A DNA stretch of 64,000 nt, from positions 2,728,001 to 2,792,000 of the forward strand of contig NZ_CP024047.1 in the NCBI RefSeq assembly GCF_003430825.1, read 5' to 3'. Both the position numbers and the translations under genes were made by a program. A model generated the notes under the pieces. That model searched no databases. It was not told the DNA's origin and worked only from the letters and a program-made list of their open reading frames with translations. The stretch comes from Natrarchaeobaculum sulfurireducens. Its GTDB lineage: Archaea; Halobacteriota; Halobacteria; Halobacteriales; Natrialbaceae. Numbering within the stretch: position 1 is the stretch's first letter; each line of letters opens with the position of its first letter. This document shows positions 1 through 8,440 of this stretch, in pieces.

Positions 1-82
1 GCGTCTCGAGTACGTCCTGTTCTTCCCGTAGCGTTCCCTCGAGCACGTCGGCGACGTCATCGAGTCCAAGCTGGTCGGCCAT
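1..82 (-). CDS. N-terminus of an unidentified protein, cut by window edge
   Basis: Only the first 27 codons lie in the window. The minus strand reads from an ATG at 82 with no stop to base 1, starting MADQLGLDDVADVLEGTL. It is acidic and predicted helical, with haloarchaeal codon use. Too short to assign a family. Confidence 0.5.
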   Translation of the reverse strand, partial: MADQLGLDDVADVLEGTLREEQDVLET

Positions 83-746
83 CGAAATAAGCCCGCTATC
101 GAATGTGGTGTGCGTCCGGGTTGTCGGCTTCCTCCCGCGTTGACGAGACGCAAAGCGTCTCGTTCGCACATCGGAACGCAGAGCGTTCCGGGGACGCCTG
201 AACTCGCGAGTTTCCGCCTTGCGGTCATTATACTCGGAGCAGGCGCAATACCACGTCGTTCACGGCGTGGATACGCGCCGTCACAGCGGGAATTCCCGTA
301 CGTTTTTGTTTCACACTGACGTATGTATGCGCGTCGGCACATTGGCTATGACCCCAATGTAGCCGAGCGCCCGAAACTGGCGGTTCGAGTGTCCGCCCAC
401 GCTGGAAACAGGGTGTGCCCCACGCGGGAATCAAATAACAAGCACCGGGCGACCCGACCGAAGAAGTAACTCCGAGTCCGTTACCGTTGATTCGACCCCC
501 GCCGGGCACAAACAACCACGAGGGTCGAACCCAACCGAGGAAAGGAGTACCGGGGGCTTGGCACTCCCAGGAGACTGCCCACAGACCGGCCACTCACCGA
601 TTCTGACGGTGCGCTGGCTTGGTGATCTGCGAACCTGAAATTCCCAACTCAACGGTTCGGTGCCGTGGGATTCCTCCCGCGTTCACGCGGAGGAGGATGT
701 CACGAGCGGACGGGATACGGGGCGGGTGTGACTACAGTGGATGGAC
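83..746. other. Gene-free interval with hairpins and IS remnant
   Basis: No credible gene. Two perfect short hairpins lie at about 146-162 (GAGACGC-AAA-GCGTCTC) and 171-189 (CGGAACGC-AGA-GCGTTCCG). A 20-base motif at 126-145 recurs at 668-687 with two differences. The rest is the decayed IS200/IS605-type remnant described separately. Short open frames on both strands here lack haloarchaeal coding character. Confidence 0.5.
246..702 (+). mobile_element. Decayed IS200/IS605-type (TnpB-only) element remnant
   Basis: The segment ends at 668-702 with a right-end-like sequence: GGATTCC, a stem-loop at 673-694 (CTCCCGCG/CGCGGAG type), then GGAGGATGTCA. This closely resembles the right end of the intact element at 45.86 kb in this window. 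At about 248-285 there is ATACCAC followed by GGATACGCG, resembling the left end of the same element at 44.3 kb. Between them no reading frame survives; the translations carry stops and shifts, with only loosely TnpB-tail-like stretches. A degenerate copy of the right-end core also sits at 126-145. I read this as an internally deleted, immobile derivative. The left boundary is uncertain. Confidence 0.45.
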
Positions 747-1430
747 TCAGATCGTAAACGTCAGGACGTGTCCGTCGGGATCGCGTACGACGACTTCCTC
801 GTCGTCGACGCGGTCGACCTGTCGAACCCGATCGGCGACCGCCTCGAGTGCCGCGGTCGGTTCGGTAGTCTCGAAGCCGAGGTCGACGTGGACGCCGCCG
901 CGAGCGTCGGCGATCCCGAGGTGTGGCTCCCAGAGTTCGAGTGCCATCGGACCGTGCATTCGCACGCGCGTTCGATCGTCCCCCGCGTCGACCGTCTCGA
1001 AGCCCAGGTCACAGTAAAACGACTCTGCGCGCTCGAGATCCTCGACCTCGAGGACGACCTCGAAGAGACCATCGATGCCCGGTCCGTCGACGTCTTGCTG
1101 GCCGAGTTCGACGCAGTTGCCGTCGGGGTCGTAGAGATACAGCGACTTCGACGGGCCGAACTGGACCTCCTCGAGATCGTACTCGGCGTCCAGTCGGTCC
1201 CACCAGTCGTCGTACTCTGCCGCCGGGATAGAAAACGCATAGTGGGTGTGCAGCCCGCCCCGTGGAACCCCGGCGGGTCGACGGAGGATGAGGTCCGTTT
1301 CCCCGGCCGCGAGCCGAAGCTCCGTTTCGCGTTCGTCACGGACGGACAGTTCCAGCGTCCCCTCATAAAACGTGCGAGCGCGCTCGAGATACGTGACCTC
1401 GAGGGCGAGCCAGGCGAGTCCAGTGAGCAT
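747..1430 (-). CDS. VOC-family (glyoxalase/extradiol dioxygenase-like) protein
   Basis: A 227-residue protein made of two vicinal-oxygen-chelate modules, roughly residues 1-110 and 118-227. Each has the beta-alpha-beta-beta-beta pattern and a metal-ligand candidate: GGLHTHYAFSI in module 1, the Glu in PDGNCVELG at its end, and GGVHVDLGF in module 2. This resembles catechol-2,3-dioxygenase/CatE-type or glyoxalase-type enzymes. The substrate cannot be read from sequence. The start MLTGLAWLALEV is the first ATG that begins the fold; the frame stays open upstream only as the antisense of the next gene. It is divergent from the neighbour at 1560. Confidence 0.85.
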   Translation of the reverse strand: MLTGLAWLALEVTYLERARTFYEGTLELSVRDERETELRLAAGETDLILRRPAGVPRGGLHTHYAFSIPAAEYDDWWDRLDAEYDLEEVQFGPSKSLYLYDPDGNCVELGQQDVDGPGIDGLFEVVLEVEDLERAESFYCDLGFETVDAGDDRTRVRMHGPMALELWEPHLGIADARGGVHVDLGFETTEPTAALEAVADRVRQVDRVDDEEVVVRDPDGHVLTFTI

Positions 1431-1559
1431 ACCACACACTTCATCGGGTGTGGGCAAAGAACCCCCCGCCAACCAGTGGCAAGTCGCCCGCCGGATCGTC
1501 GGTCGGTGACACGCTGCCGCTTGGCGGGACTTTATGCAGCCGTCGGCCCTACAACGGGT

Positions 1560-2243
1560 ATGACATTTCGCGTCGACGAGCGGGCGACCGACTTTCTGGA
1601 GATCGATCGGTACGAAGGCGGTGTCGGCTGGATCGCGCACCCGAACGAGCGGATGGAACGGGCGAGTCACGCCCTGGCGGTCGACGACGAGGTGTGGGTC
1701 GTCGACCCCGTCGACGCCGAGGGCCTCGACGACCTCCTGGCTGAGTACGGTGCGGTGGCCGGTGTCGCCGTCCTCTTCGATCGACACAAACGCGACGCAG
1801 CAGCGATCGCGAACCGCCACGACGTTCCGGTCTACCTGCCCGAGCACTTGGAAGGGATGACCAAAGACCTCGGCGCACCGGTCGTCCGCTTCGAGAACGA
1901 ACTCGCGGACACCGGTATCGAGGCCCACACGGTGGTCGACAGCCGACTCTGGCAGGAAGTCGCCCTCTACAACCCCGCGGACGCGACGCTGTTCGTCCCC
2001 GAATCCGTCGGGACGGCCGCGTATTTCCTGGCCGGCGGTGAACGACTCGGCGTCCACCCGATGCGACGGTTCGTCCCGCCGCGTCGACAGCTCGGCCGGT
2101 TCGCCCCCGAACGGGTGCTGGTCGGCCACGGCCCAGGGATCTTCGATGGGGCGACCGCCGTCCTCGAGGACGCGCTCTCGAACGCACGGGCTCGGACACC
2201 CCGGCTGTACGCCGAGACGACGCGGGCGCTGCTTCCGTTCTAG
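1560..2243 (+). CDS. MBL-fold-like hypothetical protein lacking the metal motif
   Basis: 227 residues, starting MTFRVDERATDFLE. The layout mirrors a metallo-beta-lactamase fold: VWVVDPVDAEGLDDL, then VLFDRHKRDAAAIANRH, then DVPVYLPE, a late ATLFVPESVGTA strand, and VLVGHGPGI near the C-terminus. The canonical HxHxDH is replaced by a degenerate DRHKRDA, so a hydrolytic dinuclear zinc site is unlikely. Known haloarchaeal proteins of this kind are uncharacterised. The long upstream extension of the same frame is antisense to the VOC gene and is not part of this gene. Confidence 0.75.
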   Translation: MTFRVDERATDFLEIDRYEGGVGWIAHPNERMERASHALAVDDEVWVVDPVDAEGLDDLLAEYGAVAGVAVLFDRHKRDAAAIANRHDVPVYLPEHLEGMTKDLGAPVVRFENELADTGIEAHTVVDSRLWQEVALYNPADATLFVPESVGTAAYFLAGGERLGVHPMRRFVPPRRQLGRFAPERVLVGHGPGIFDGATAVLEDALSNARARTPRLYAETTRALLPF

Positions 2244-2311
2244 AACTCGAGCGACGACGCGTGCCGGTTGGGAACACAGCTAACTGGGTTGGCTACATAG
2301 GGCTGTCTACG

Positions 2312-2734
2312 ATGGTCTACATCACGCGTGCTCTCGTCGAGGTGTTGTGCGATCTCGCCAGCGATGCCGATCCGGATCGCGTGACGACCGGCGTCTCCAT
2401 CACTCCTGCCGGTGAACTCGAGGGTGCGGAAGCCCTCCCCCCGGAGACGCCCGTATTCACCGACTTTTATCTCCCGAACGCGGGCCACTCGGTCAACGCC
2501 GTCTTTGGCGTCGACCTCTCGACGCCTGCTCGCTCCGCCGAGGGGCTGTTCGTCTCCCACCCTGTCCGAGAGCTCGAGGTGACCAAACGCGACGACCTCG
2601 CACAGGTAATCTTCGTCGCCGTCCCGCCCTGGGAGGGAGACGAAGACTCCTTCGCCGCTTTCGACCGAACCGGCGACCGACGGCAACTCGAGATCGTCGA
2701 TGCAGCGCCGCCGGAACAGTCGCTGTCGGGCTGA
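2312..2734 (+). CDS. Conserved haloarchaeal hypothetical protein (140 aa)
   Basis: Starts MVYITRALVEVLCDLASD and is acidic throughout. It contains VTTGVSITPAGELEGAE, VFTDFYLPNAGHSVNAVFGVDLSTP and AQVIFVAVPPWE, suggesting a compact alpha/beta domain. There is no signal peptide or membrane segment. The internal ATG at 2312 is preferred to one at 2261 because the upstream 17 codons are atypical. I do not recognise a family. An MPN/JAB-like fold is conceivable from the layout, but no JAMM motif is visible. Confidence 0.65.
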   Translation: MVYITRALVEVLCDLASDADPDRVTTGVSITPAGELEGAEALPPETPVFTDFYLPNAGHSVNAVFGVDLSTPARSAEGLFVSHPVRELEVTKRDDLAQVIFVAVPPWEGDEDSFAAFDRTGDRRQLEIVDAAPPEQSLSG

Positions 2735-3134
2735 TCGACGCCAAAGTGACGTCGGGCTCCGAAGGGAGCGACGTTCGGAACGTCGAGTTTCAGGTGTGAC
2801 CGCCTCCTCGCCGGAAACGGTGGCGCTTCCCACGACACTGCACCGCTGAGTTGGGATACTGACTGGGTTACGCTTACGACCCGTCAACATGATAGGTCGA
2901 TGCCGTTCACGAGAACGGAGCTCTCGTACAGCTCATCAGAACGCTTTGATTTCTGGGGATGGAGTCACGCCCCTCGTAACGACCGGATTCTCTCTCTGTA
3001 GAATACTAAGAGAGTGCAGCCGTGACAGCCCCACATCTGCGCGGATAGCCGATATTGGGTGACCGGATAGAATTGGGCTGAACGTTTGCCTCGTCCGTCC
3101 GGAAAGCTCCGCGGTGTTTTGCTTTCCATACCAG
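2735..3134. other. 400-base intergenic interval
   Basis: It lies between a plus-strand hypothetical gene and the convergent flippase gene. It is more AT-rich than its neighbours. A short hairpin (ACGAGA...TCTCGT) occurs at about 2909-2928, followed by TCTGGGGATGGAGTCA at about 2951-2966. That only weakly recalls the IS200/IS605-type right ends seen elsewhere here. I see no gene. Confidence 0.4.
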
Positions 3135-4655
3135 CTACCTGCCAAACAGGCCGATAGAGAACCACTTCTCGAGCGTCGGGCTGAACTCGGCGGCCATCTG
3201 TGCGTCGGCGTCGGTGAACGCATCGGTCGCGACCAGAGTGAGTGCGTACGTCCCGATCACGACGACCGGAAGGGAGACGACGATGACGAGATCGGAGGGG
3301 ACGAAGAGAACGACCGGCACGCCCGCGATGGTCGCCGGAACGCCGGCGGCGACGACTTTCGTGAAGTCCCGGCTGAAGGGATGGAGTCGGTCGAGATAGT
3401 AGAGTTCGGCGAGGGTGAGCCCGCCGACGAGAAAGAGCGCGATGGCCGAGCCGATCGCGGCCCCTTCGATACCGAGTATCGGGACGAGCGCCATCGATCC
3501 GAAGAAGTTCACCCCGAAGAGCACGAGCGTGTTCGCAAAGACGATCCGCGAGTAGCCAAGTCCCTGGAGTAACGAGCCGTCCGGTCCGCCGAACGTAACG
3601 TTGAACAGGAACGCGCTGGCGAGTAAGACGACGACGAGATTCGCCTCGGCGTACTGGGGCGTGTACAACACCGCGAGGTAAGAACTCGCACCCAGCGAGA
3701 GGATGATCGTGATCGGGAGCGTGATCCCAGCGATCCAGCGGGCCATCACCCGGAACCGCCGTTCGACGAGCTCGAGGTCGTCTCTGGACTCCGCGATCAG
3801 CGGTTTGAACACCGGCGATAGCGAGTTGAACACGATCATCAGCCCCGATCCGAGCATGTAGCCGACCCGATAGATCCCCACGTCGTCGGACTCGAGGAAG
3901 AAGCCGAGGACGAAATAGTCGACGTGGCCCATCAGGACGAAGACGACGCTAGTCATCGCGAGCGGCAGGGAGTAGGTGAGAAGCGGCGTCGGCGCAACCA
4001 ACTCGAGGTCAGCCGAGAAGACGTGCCAGGCCTTGTAGGTGAAGATCGCTGCGCCGACGGTGATCGCGACGAACAGACCAACGACGTACCCCCCGATGAG
4101 TCCGAGGAGTCCAAAGCCGAGGAGCAACAGGGCTGCCGTGGCGACGAATCGGACGACTGGACGCACGAGGTCGCGCATGACGACCCGGTACTGGAGCTTC
4201 TTGATGCTGTAAAAGGAGGTGAGCAGAACGTTGTAGATGGCGAGCATCGGAATCGTAATCGATAGTAAAAGGAGGCCGACGCCGAGTGCGGGTTCGGCGA
4301 AGAGGTCGGCGATGTGAGTGGCGCTGAGTGCAAGCGCGAGTGCGACGAGCGAGGACGTGACGAGGACGGTCGCGGTTACCTGAACGACGACTCCTTTCGC
4401 CTTGCCCAGTTCGCCCTCCTCCAGATACTGCGGGACGAAGTAGTCGATCGCTAGCGGCAATCCGAGGTTTGCGAACACCTGCATAAAGAGGATAACTGAC
4501 GTCGCCAGTACGAACAGACCGTAGACAGAAGGACTGACGAACCGCGTCATCAGCATGACGATGGCGAAGCCGAGGATGCCGTTGACGACGTTCCCGAGGA
4601 AGGTGATACTGCCCTGTCTCGCGAGCGTCGAAACGCCTTCGTCGTGCTCAGTCAT
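3135..4655 (-). CDS. Oligosaccharide flippase (Wzx/PST family)
   Basis: 506 residues with about 14 membrane segments. It begins MTEHDEGVSTLARQGSITF, the amphipathic lead into helix 1 typical of polysaccharide flippases. It carries GNVVNGILGFAIVMLMTRF and SPSVYGLFVLATSVILF, the conserved first two helices. Known family members flip lipid-linked glycans across the membrane, for S-layer glycosylation or exopolysaccharide. No glycosyltransferases flank it here, so the glycan is unknown. It is convergent with the gene ending at 2734. The small lipoprotein gene upstream reads in the same direction, 39 bases away. Confidence 0.85.
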   Translation of the reverse strand: MTEHDEGVSTLARQGSITFLGNVVNGILGFAIVMLMTRFVSPSVYGLFVLATSVILFMQVFANLGLPLAIDYFVPQYLEEGELGKAKGVVVQVTATVLVTSSLVALALALSATHIADLFAEPALGVGLLLLSITIPMLAIYNVLLTSFYSIKKLQYRVVMRDLVRPVVRFVATAALLLLGFGLLGLIGGYVVGLFVAITVGAAIFTYKAWHVFSADLELVAPTPLLTYSLPLAMTSVVFVLMGHVDYFVLGFFLESDDVGIYRVGYMLGSGLMIVFNSLSPVFKPLIAESRDDLELVERRFRVMARWIAGITLPITIILSLGASSYLAVLYTPQYAEANLVVVLLASAFLFNVTFGGPDGSLLQGLGYSRIVFANTLVLFGVNFFGSMALVPILGIEGAAIGSAIALFLVGGLTLAELYYLDRLHPFSRDFTKVVAAGVPATIAGVPVVLFVPSDLVIVVSLPVVVIGTYALTLVATDAFTDADAQMAAEFSPTLEKWFSIGLFGR

Positions 4656-4694
4656 GGTCCCTCGCGCTTTTCGGTCGCGCCGGGTGGTGGGCCA

Positions 4695-5087
4695 CTACAG
4701 CCCCGTCGCCGGCTCGAGTTCGTACGTTTCGACCGCTGCAGCCCGCTCGCCGTAGTGGGGAAACTCGACCTCGAAGGCCCACTCGGCGCCTGAACTCACG
4801 TCCTCGTCGACGTTCTCGATGACGCTCTCGAGTTCCTCACCCTCGGCGTCAAAGAACGTCGCCCGTATCTCGATATAGCTCAACGTCCGCTCGCCGACGT
4901 TCCGTACGGCTCCCCAGAGGGCGACTCGTTCGTCTTCGGTCCCCGGATCGTCTCGGATCAGGTCGTGCCAGACGATCTCGACGTCGCCGGGTCCGGTGAT
5001 CTCCTCGCCGTTTTCCTCTGTGAAGTACTCGAGACAGCCCGCAAACGGGACCGAAAGCGAGAGCGCGAGGAACGCGCGGCGATGCAT
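4695..5087 (-). CDS. Small secreted lipoprotein with FxLYD-type domain
   Basis: 130 residues from MHRRAFLALSLSVPFAGCLEYF: a Tat-like twin arginine, a short hydrophobic stretch and a lipobox (FAGC, Cys at about 18), so a predicted membrane-anchored extracellular protein. The mature part contains WGAVRNVGERTLSYIEIRATFFDAEGEE, the pattern of FxLYD/DUF3426 beta-sandwich domains. The start at 5087 was chosen because it directly precedes the signal sequence; a 31-codon upstream extension is proline-rich and implausible. It is divergent from surE. Confidence 0.75.
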   Translation of the reverse strand: MHRRAFLALSLSVPFAGCLEYFTEENGEEITGPGDVEIVWHDLIRDDPGTEDERVALWGAVRNVGERTLSYIEIRATFFDAEGEELESVIENVDEDVSSGAEWAFEVEFPHYGERAAAVETYELEPATGL

Positions 5088-5221
5088 CGCCACCTTGTTT
5101 GGGGGGATAGCTCTTGAGGGTTCTGGACGAGGGGGCGCGACGACCCCTCTGTAGAACCCGTTCGACTGGCCACCTGCCACAACAGGTACGCGTATTCATC
5201 CCGAACACGAACGAAACGAGT

Positions 5222-6070
5222 ATGAACGCAGACGCGGAGCCCCACGTGCTCCTGACGAACGACGATGGGATCGACGCACCCGGCATTCGGGCGCTATACG
5301 ACGCACTCACCGAGGTCGCCACCGTCACCGTCGTCGCACCCGACCGCAACCAGAGTGCAGTGGGCCGATCGCTCTCGTACGGTCGGACGAGTTCGGCGAG
5401 CGACGGCGAACAGCTGGCGACGGACATGGCCGACGCGACGTTCACCGTCCCGGTTCCACACACCGACCACGAACTCGGCTACGCCATCGATGGAACTCCC
5501 TGTGACTGTGCCATCGTCGGCGTCAACGCCCTCGAGCCCGAACCCGACCTCGTCGTCTCGGGCTGTAACGAGGGAGCGAACCTCGGCGCATACGTCTTCT
5601 CCCGGTCGGGCACCGTCAGCGCCGCCATGGAAGCCGCGTTTCTCGGGACGCCCGCGATCGCCGTCTCGATGGATACGCTCGGCTACGACAACCCCGAACC
5701 CGCCGACTTCGCTCGAGCCGGTGAACTCACCGCCTCGCTCGTCGCCGACGCGCCGGAGAGTGGTCTCTTCGATCGGATCGACTACCTGAACGTGAACGTC
5801 CCGCGGCCGGATACAGACGGCGATGCGATCGAACTCACTCGACCGACCGAGGTCTACGAGATGGACGCCGCCTGTGTCGACGGCCGCTTCGAACTGACCA
5901 ACCGCCTCTGGCAACAGATGGCAAACCGCGACATTCCCGACCCGCCGGGAACCGACCGCCACGCCGTTCTCGAGGGGGCGGTCTCCGTCTCGCCGCTCTC
6001 GGCACCCTACGAGGTCGTCGAGTCCGAGACCGTCGAACGGCTGCTCGGACGAGTGCTCGGGATCGACTGA
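5222..6070 (+). CDS. surE: 5'/3'-nucleotidase SurE
   Basis: 282 residues. Signature SurE elements are visible: LLTNDDGIDAPGIRAL near residue 10 (metal-binding DD), APDRNQSAVGRSLSYGR, YAIDGTPCDCAIVG, VVSGCNEGANLG and SGTVSAAMEA. The family hydrolyses nucleoside 5'/3'-monophosphates in the cytoplasm. Length is close to haloarchaeal homologues. The ATG at 5222 gives the canonical short acidic lead MNADAEPHV. It is convergent with the formyltransferase-like gene, with about 20 bases between stops. Confidence 0.93.
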   Translation: MNADAEPHVLLTNDDGIDAPGIRALYDALTEVATVTVVAPDRNQSAVGRSLSYGRTSSASDGEQLATDMADATFTVPVPHTDHELGYAIDGTPCDCAIVGVNALEPEPDLVVSGCNEGANLGAYVFSRSGTVSAAMEAAFLGTPAIAVSMDTLGYDNPEPADFARAGELTASLVADAPESGLFDRIDYLNVNVPRPDTDGDAIELTRPTEVYEMDAACVDGRFELTNRLWQQMANRDIPDPPGTDRHAVLEGAVSVSPLSAPYEVVESETVERLLGRVLGID

Positions 6071-6075
6071 CGTCA

Positions 6076-6126
6076 GCGTCGAATCATGAGTCACGGGGGA
6101 CGCGGCGTCGAATCATGAGTCACGGG
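6076..6126. repeat. Two 22-bp direct repeats, 29-bp period
   Basis: The 22-base word beginning GCGTCGAATCATGAG and ending CACGGG occurs at 6076-6097 and 6105-6126. It covers the stop of the minus-strand formyltransferase-like gene and likely arose by local duplication. The duplicated copy lies inside that gene's 3' end and helps write its last residues. Confidence 0.8.
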
Positions 6127-7002
6127 AGATCGGATACGCCTGAGGCGACGGCGAAGCCGCCCGGAGACGTTTTTGGCAAGCACGCGGCCCGAGAAGGCGA
6201 GTGTCCGTCTACGAGCACGAGGATAGAACTCCCCGAGTTGGTTCTCGGGGACGGTCCGCGGTTCGAACGTCGGATCCCGAAGGTTCTCGAGTCCCTCGAC
6301 CAGCAGTCGGATCTGAAGCGTCGCCAGCCGGTCGAAGACGTCCCAGAGGGTAGCACAGCCCTCGAGAGAGACCTCGTCGTAGGCGACGATTTCACCGCCG
6401 TCGATCGACTCGTTCAGCCGCTGAAGGGTTGCGCCAGCGCGTTCGCGGCCGTCGTGGAAGATTACCGGCGGACCCATCCCGCGATACTCGCGAATGTCCG
6501 CCGGGTGAAAACTGAGGACGCCGTGTTCCGGTGCCGTCAGGACCGACCCGCGAACGAGTCCGAAGCCGAAGCGGACGACGACGTCACAGCGAGCGGCAAG
6601 CGTGACGACGGCGTCGTCGGGGAGTTCGTTCCAGTTCCCGTCGGTCTGGGGTGTACACCGGACGTGTTCGGCGTCGGCCAGCGCGTCGACGTTTTCGACG
6701 GAGTGGCGGTGCCAGAGCGTTTGTTCGTCGCCGAGCAGTCGCGCGATGGTCCGCGCTGCGAGAACGAACGTCCAGGCACGTTCCGTCCGAAAGACCTCGA
6801 GAAACTGCGTCAGGTCCTCGAGCCCGAGTCGTTTCTTTTCGTTCCACGATTCGGCGTCGTACTCGCCGTTGCTGGCGTTGTGAACGACGAGCGGGATCTC
6901 GACGCCGGGCGTCGCCCGTACTCGTTCGATCGCACGCACCTGCCACTCGTAGAGAAACGGTTCAGTAAGGATTCCCACCGTCAGCGGTCCGTCCCCGTCC
7001 AT
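6091..7002 (-). CDS. Formyltransferase-fold protein (Fmt/ArnA-like)
   Basis: About 303 residues from MDGDGPLTVGILTEPF; an ATG 15 bases further upstream is an alternative. The centre carries the GART/formyltransferase motif: GVLSFHPADIREYRGMGPP, then a loop ending ESIDGGEIV, giving a candidate His and Asp of the catalytic triad. The usual Asn is less clear. The C-terminus is Arg-rich (ARRRTLAFSGRVL, then RLRRRLRRIRS). It may act on a nucleotide sugar or amino group rather than tRNA. The true substrate is unknown. Confidence 0.75.
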   Translation of the reverse strand: MDGDGPLTVGILTEPFLYEWQVRAIERVRATPGVEIPLVVHNASNGEYDAESWNEKKRLGLEDLTQFLEVFRTERAWTFVLAARTIARLLGDEQTLWHRHSVENVDALADAEHVRCTPQTDGNWNELPDDAVVTLAARCDVVVRFGFGLVRGSVLTAPEHGVLSFHPADIREYRGMGPPVIFHDGRERAGATLQRLNESIDGGEIVAYDEVSLEGCATLWDVFDRLATLQIRLLVEGLENLRDPTFEPRTVPENQLGEFYPRARRRTLAFSGRVLAKNVSGRLRRRLRRIRSPVTHDSTPRPP

Positions 7003-7335
7003 GCAGTGTCTGTGCAACGCCGACCTTGGGTGTTAGTTACCGACTTCGTTCACGGCCTCATCGGACCGGTACGAGACGACTACAGCGATCGGTGATCGGC
7101 GTAGGTCACCATCAGGACGGCCGTACCATCGGCGTACTCTGGGTGTCTACCGCGATCCGTGGCGGACTCGAGGCGAGGAGCGATCGAACGACAGTGTCGA
7201 AGAACGGATCGTAGTGATGCTGTTAGAGCGTCGTTTCTCGAGCGAACGATCTGGACACGACACCGGCTCTCGAGCGACCCGCTCGCGAACCGGATCGAAA
7301 ACACGTTTATCCACGCTCGCACGTAGAAACGATCG
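7003..7335. promoter_or_regulatory. Divergent intergenic region with DUF2103 promoter
   Basis: It separates the minus-strand formyltransferase-like gene from the plus-strand DUF2103 gene. A TATA-like CGTTTATC sits at about 7304-7311, 25-32 bases before the ATG at 7336. This fits a leaderless haloarchaeal transcript. Nothing else recognisable is present in the remaining 300 bases; open frames in it lack coding character. Confidence 0.45.
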
Positions 7336-8076
7336 ATGGAGTGTCGCCACTGCGCGTCGCCGCTCGAGAAGCCGGGAGACTTCTGTCTGGTCTGTCGTGA
7401 GCGAAACGTTGCAGCGGTCGTTCTCGAAGCGGCGCGTGATCGGGCGACACTAACGATGCTCGCGGACGACGACGAGCGCGACGATATCGAGCCGATCGTC
7501 GGACAGACGACGATCACGACGACGCCCGAAGACGGTGGCGAAAAGGGAGTCATCGAACTGCGCAACTTCGCGGGGCTAATCGGCGACGAGATCCGTCGTA
7601 AACGCCCCGAAGAGGTGTACGCTGGCGGCTCGCGCGAGGTGATCCGGGCCGTTCGTGAGGACATCCACCACCAGTTCTACCGCGTGGCCGACGACGATCC
7701 CGTCGAGGCAGTCATACAGCGCCGGCACAGACCCGCACTCGACGTAGTCCAAACGCCCCCGGCCGAAAAGATCGGCGGGAGTCACACGACGCTCATCGGC
7801 GGCCGGACCGGAATGCGAGCCATCCGGACGGTCGCCGACCATCCTCACGTCAAGAAGGTCATCCCCGGCCCCATCGACGCCGGCGGCAAGGGCTCACAGT
7901 CGGGGCTGCGCGCGAAGGTGACTCGCGCCGACGACGGTGGCAACGTCCGGATGCTCCTGCGGGATGGCTCGAGCGTCCAGGAGAATCGCGTCGTCACCAC
8001 CGCCCCCGACCGGGAGATGGGCGAGCACATCCGTGAGGATCTGAACGACGTGCTCGCCGAGGCCGAATTCAACTGA
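7336..8076 (+). CDS. DUF2103 archaeal protein with N-terminal zinc ribbon
   Basis: 246 residues. The start MECRHCASPLEKPGDFCLVC gives a CxxC...CxxC zinc ribbon. The central and C-terminal part matches the layout of archaeal DUF2103: GGSHTTLIGGRTGMRAIRTV, VKKVIPGPIDAGGKGSQSG, and EMGEHIREDLNDVL. Function is unestablished. Basic patches in VIPGPIDAGGKGSQSGLRAKV suggest nucleic-acid contact, but that is inference. A TATA-like box 25-32 bases upstream supports this start and a leaderless message. Confidence 0.85.
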   Translation: MECRHCASPLEKPGDFCLVCRERNVAAVVLEAARDRATLTMLADDDERDDIEPIVGQTTITTTPEDGGEKGVIELRNFAGLIGDEIRRKRPEEVYAGGSREVIRAVREDIHHQFYRVADDDPVEAVIQRRHRPALDVVQTPPAEKIGGSHTTLIGGRTGMRAIRTVADHPHVKKVIPGPIDAGGKGSQSGLRAKVTRADDGGNVRMLLRDGSSVQENRVVTTAPDREMGEHIREDLNDVLAEAEFN

Positions 8077-8179
8077 GGCGACCGGTTCGGATCTGATGTA
8101 GTCACGCCGCGATGGTGGTGACACTGCCTGCTGGTTGTCTGGTTCTTAACCGGCGCAGAGTAATGAGATATAATTAGCT

Positions 8180-8389
8180 ATGCTCGAGCGCCCCGACGCC
8201 GTCCTGGCTGCGATTCCGGTACTCGCGGTGAGTGGAATCGCTCTGCGGACAGTGATCGCGGCGACCGGAGTCGCTACTGGTCTGCTCGCCGCCCCACTCG
8301 CGACGCTCGGGTGGGTCGCCGCGCTCGCGGTGATCGGCTGGGAACTGCTCGTCAACCCAGCCTCAACGCGTGCGGGCGAGCGAGCGTGA
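8180..8389 (+). CDS. Small two-helix membrane protein (69 aa)
   Basis: MLERPDAVLAAIPVLAVSG followed by two hydrophobic segments at about residues 8-30 and 36-58 and a polar tail. A likely integral membrane protein of unknown role. Alanine/valine-rich composition and GC-rich third positions support real coding. It sits just upstream of the rpl37ae cluster but is separated from it by that cluster's own promoter. Confidence 0.6.
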   Translation: MLERPDAVLAAIPVLAVSGIALRTVIAATGVATGLLAAPLATLGWVAALAVIGWELLVNPASTRAGERA

Positions 8390-8405
8390 CGACTCTGACT
8401 CAACA

Positions 8406-8415
8406 GGTTTAAGAA
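8406..8415 (+). promoter_or_regulatory. TATA-type promoter of the rpl37ae cluster
   Basis: GGTTTAAGAA at 8406-8415 lies about 26-35 bases before the ATG of rpl37ae at 8441. That is the spacing expected for a leaderless haloarchaeal transcript. Confidence 0.5.
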
Positions 8416-8440
8416 TCAGCTACGGATAGAACGCAGTACT

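Noticed and set aside
747-2129. 460-aa minus-strand frame extending the VOC gene
   Set aside because: The extension beyond 1430 is antisense to the MBL-like gene and has no family character. The VOC fold starts at MLTGLAW.
741-2243. 500-aa plus-strand frame joining the region antisense to the VOC gene to the MBL-like gene
   Set aside because: Only the part from 1560 is coding. The upstream portion is antisense to a clear VOC protein.
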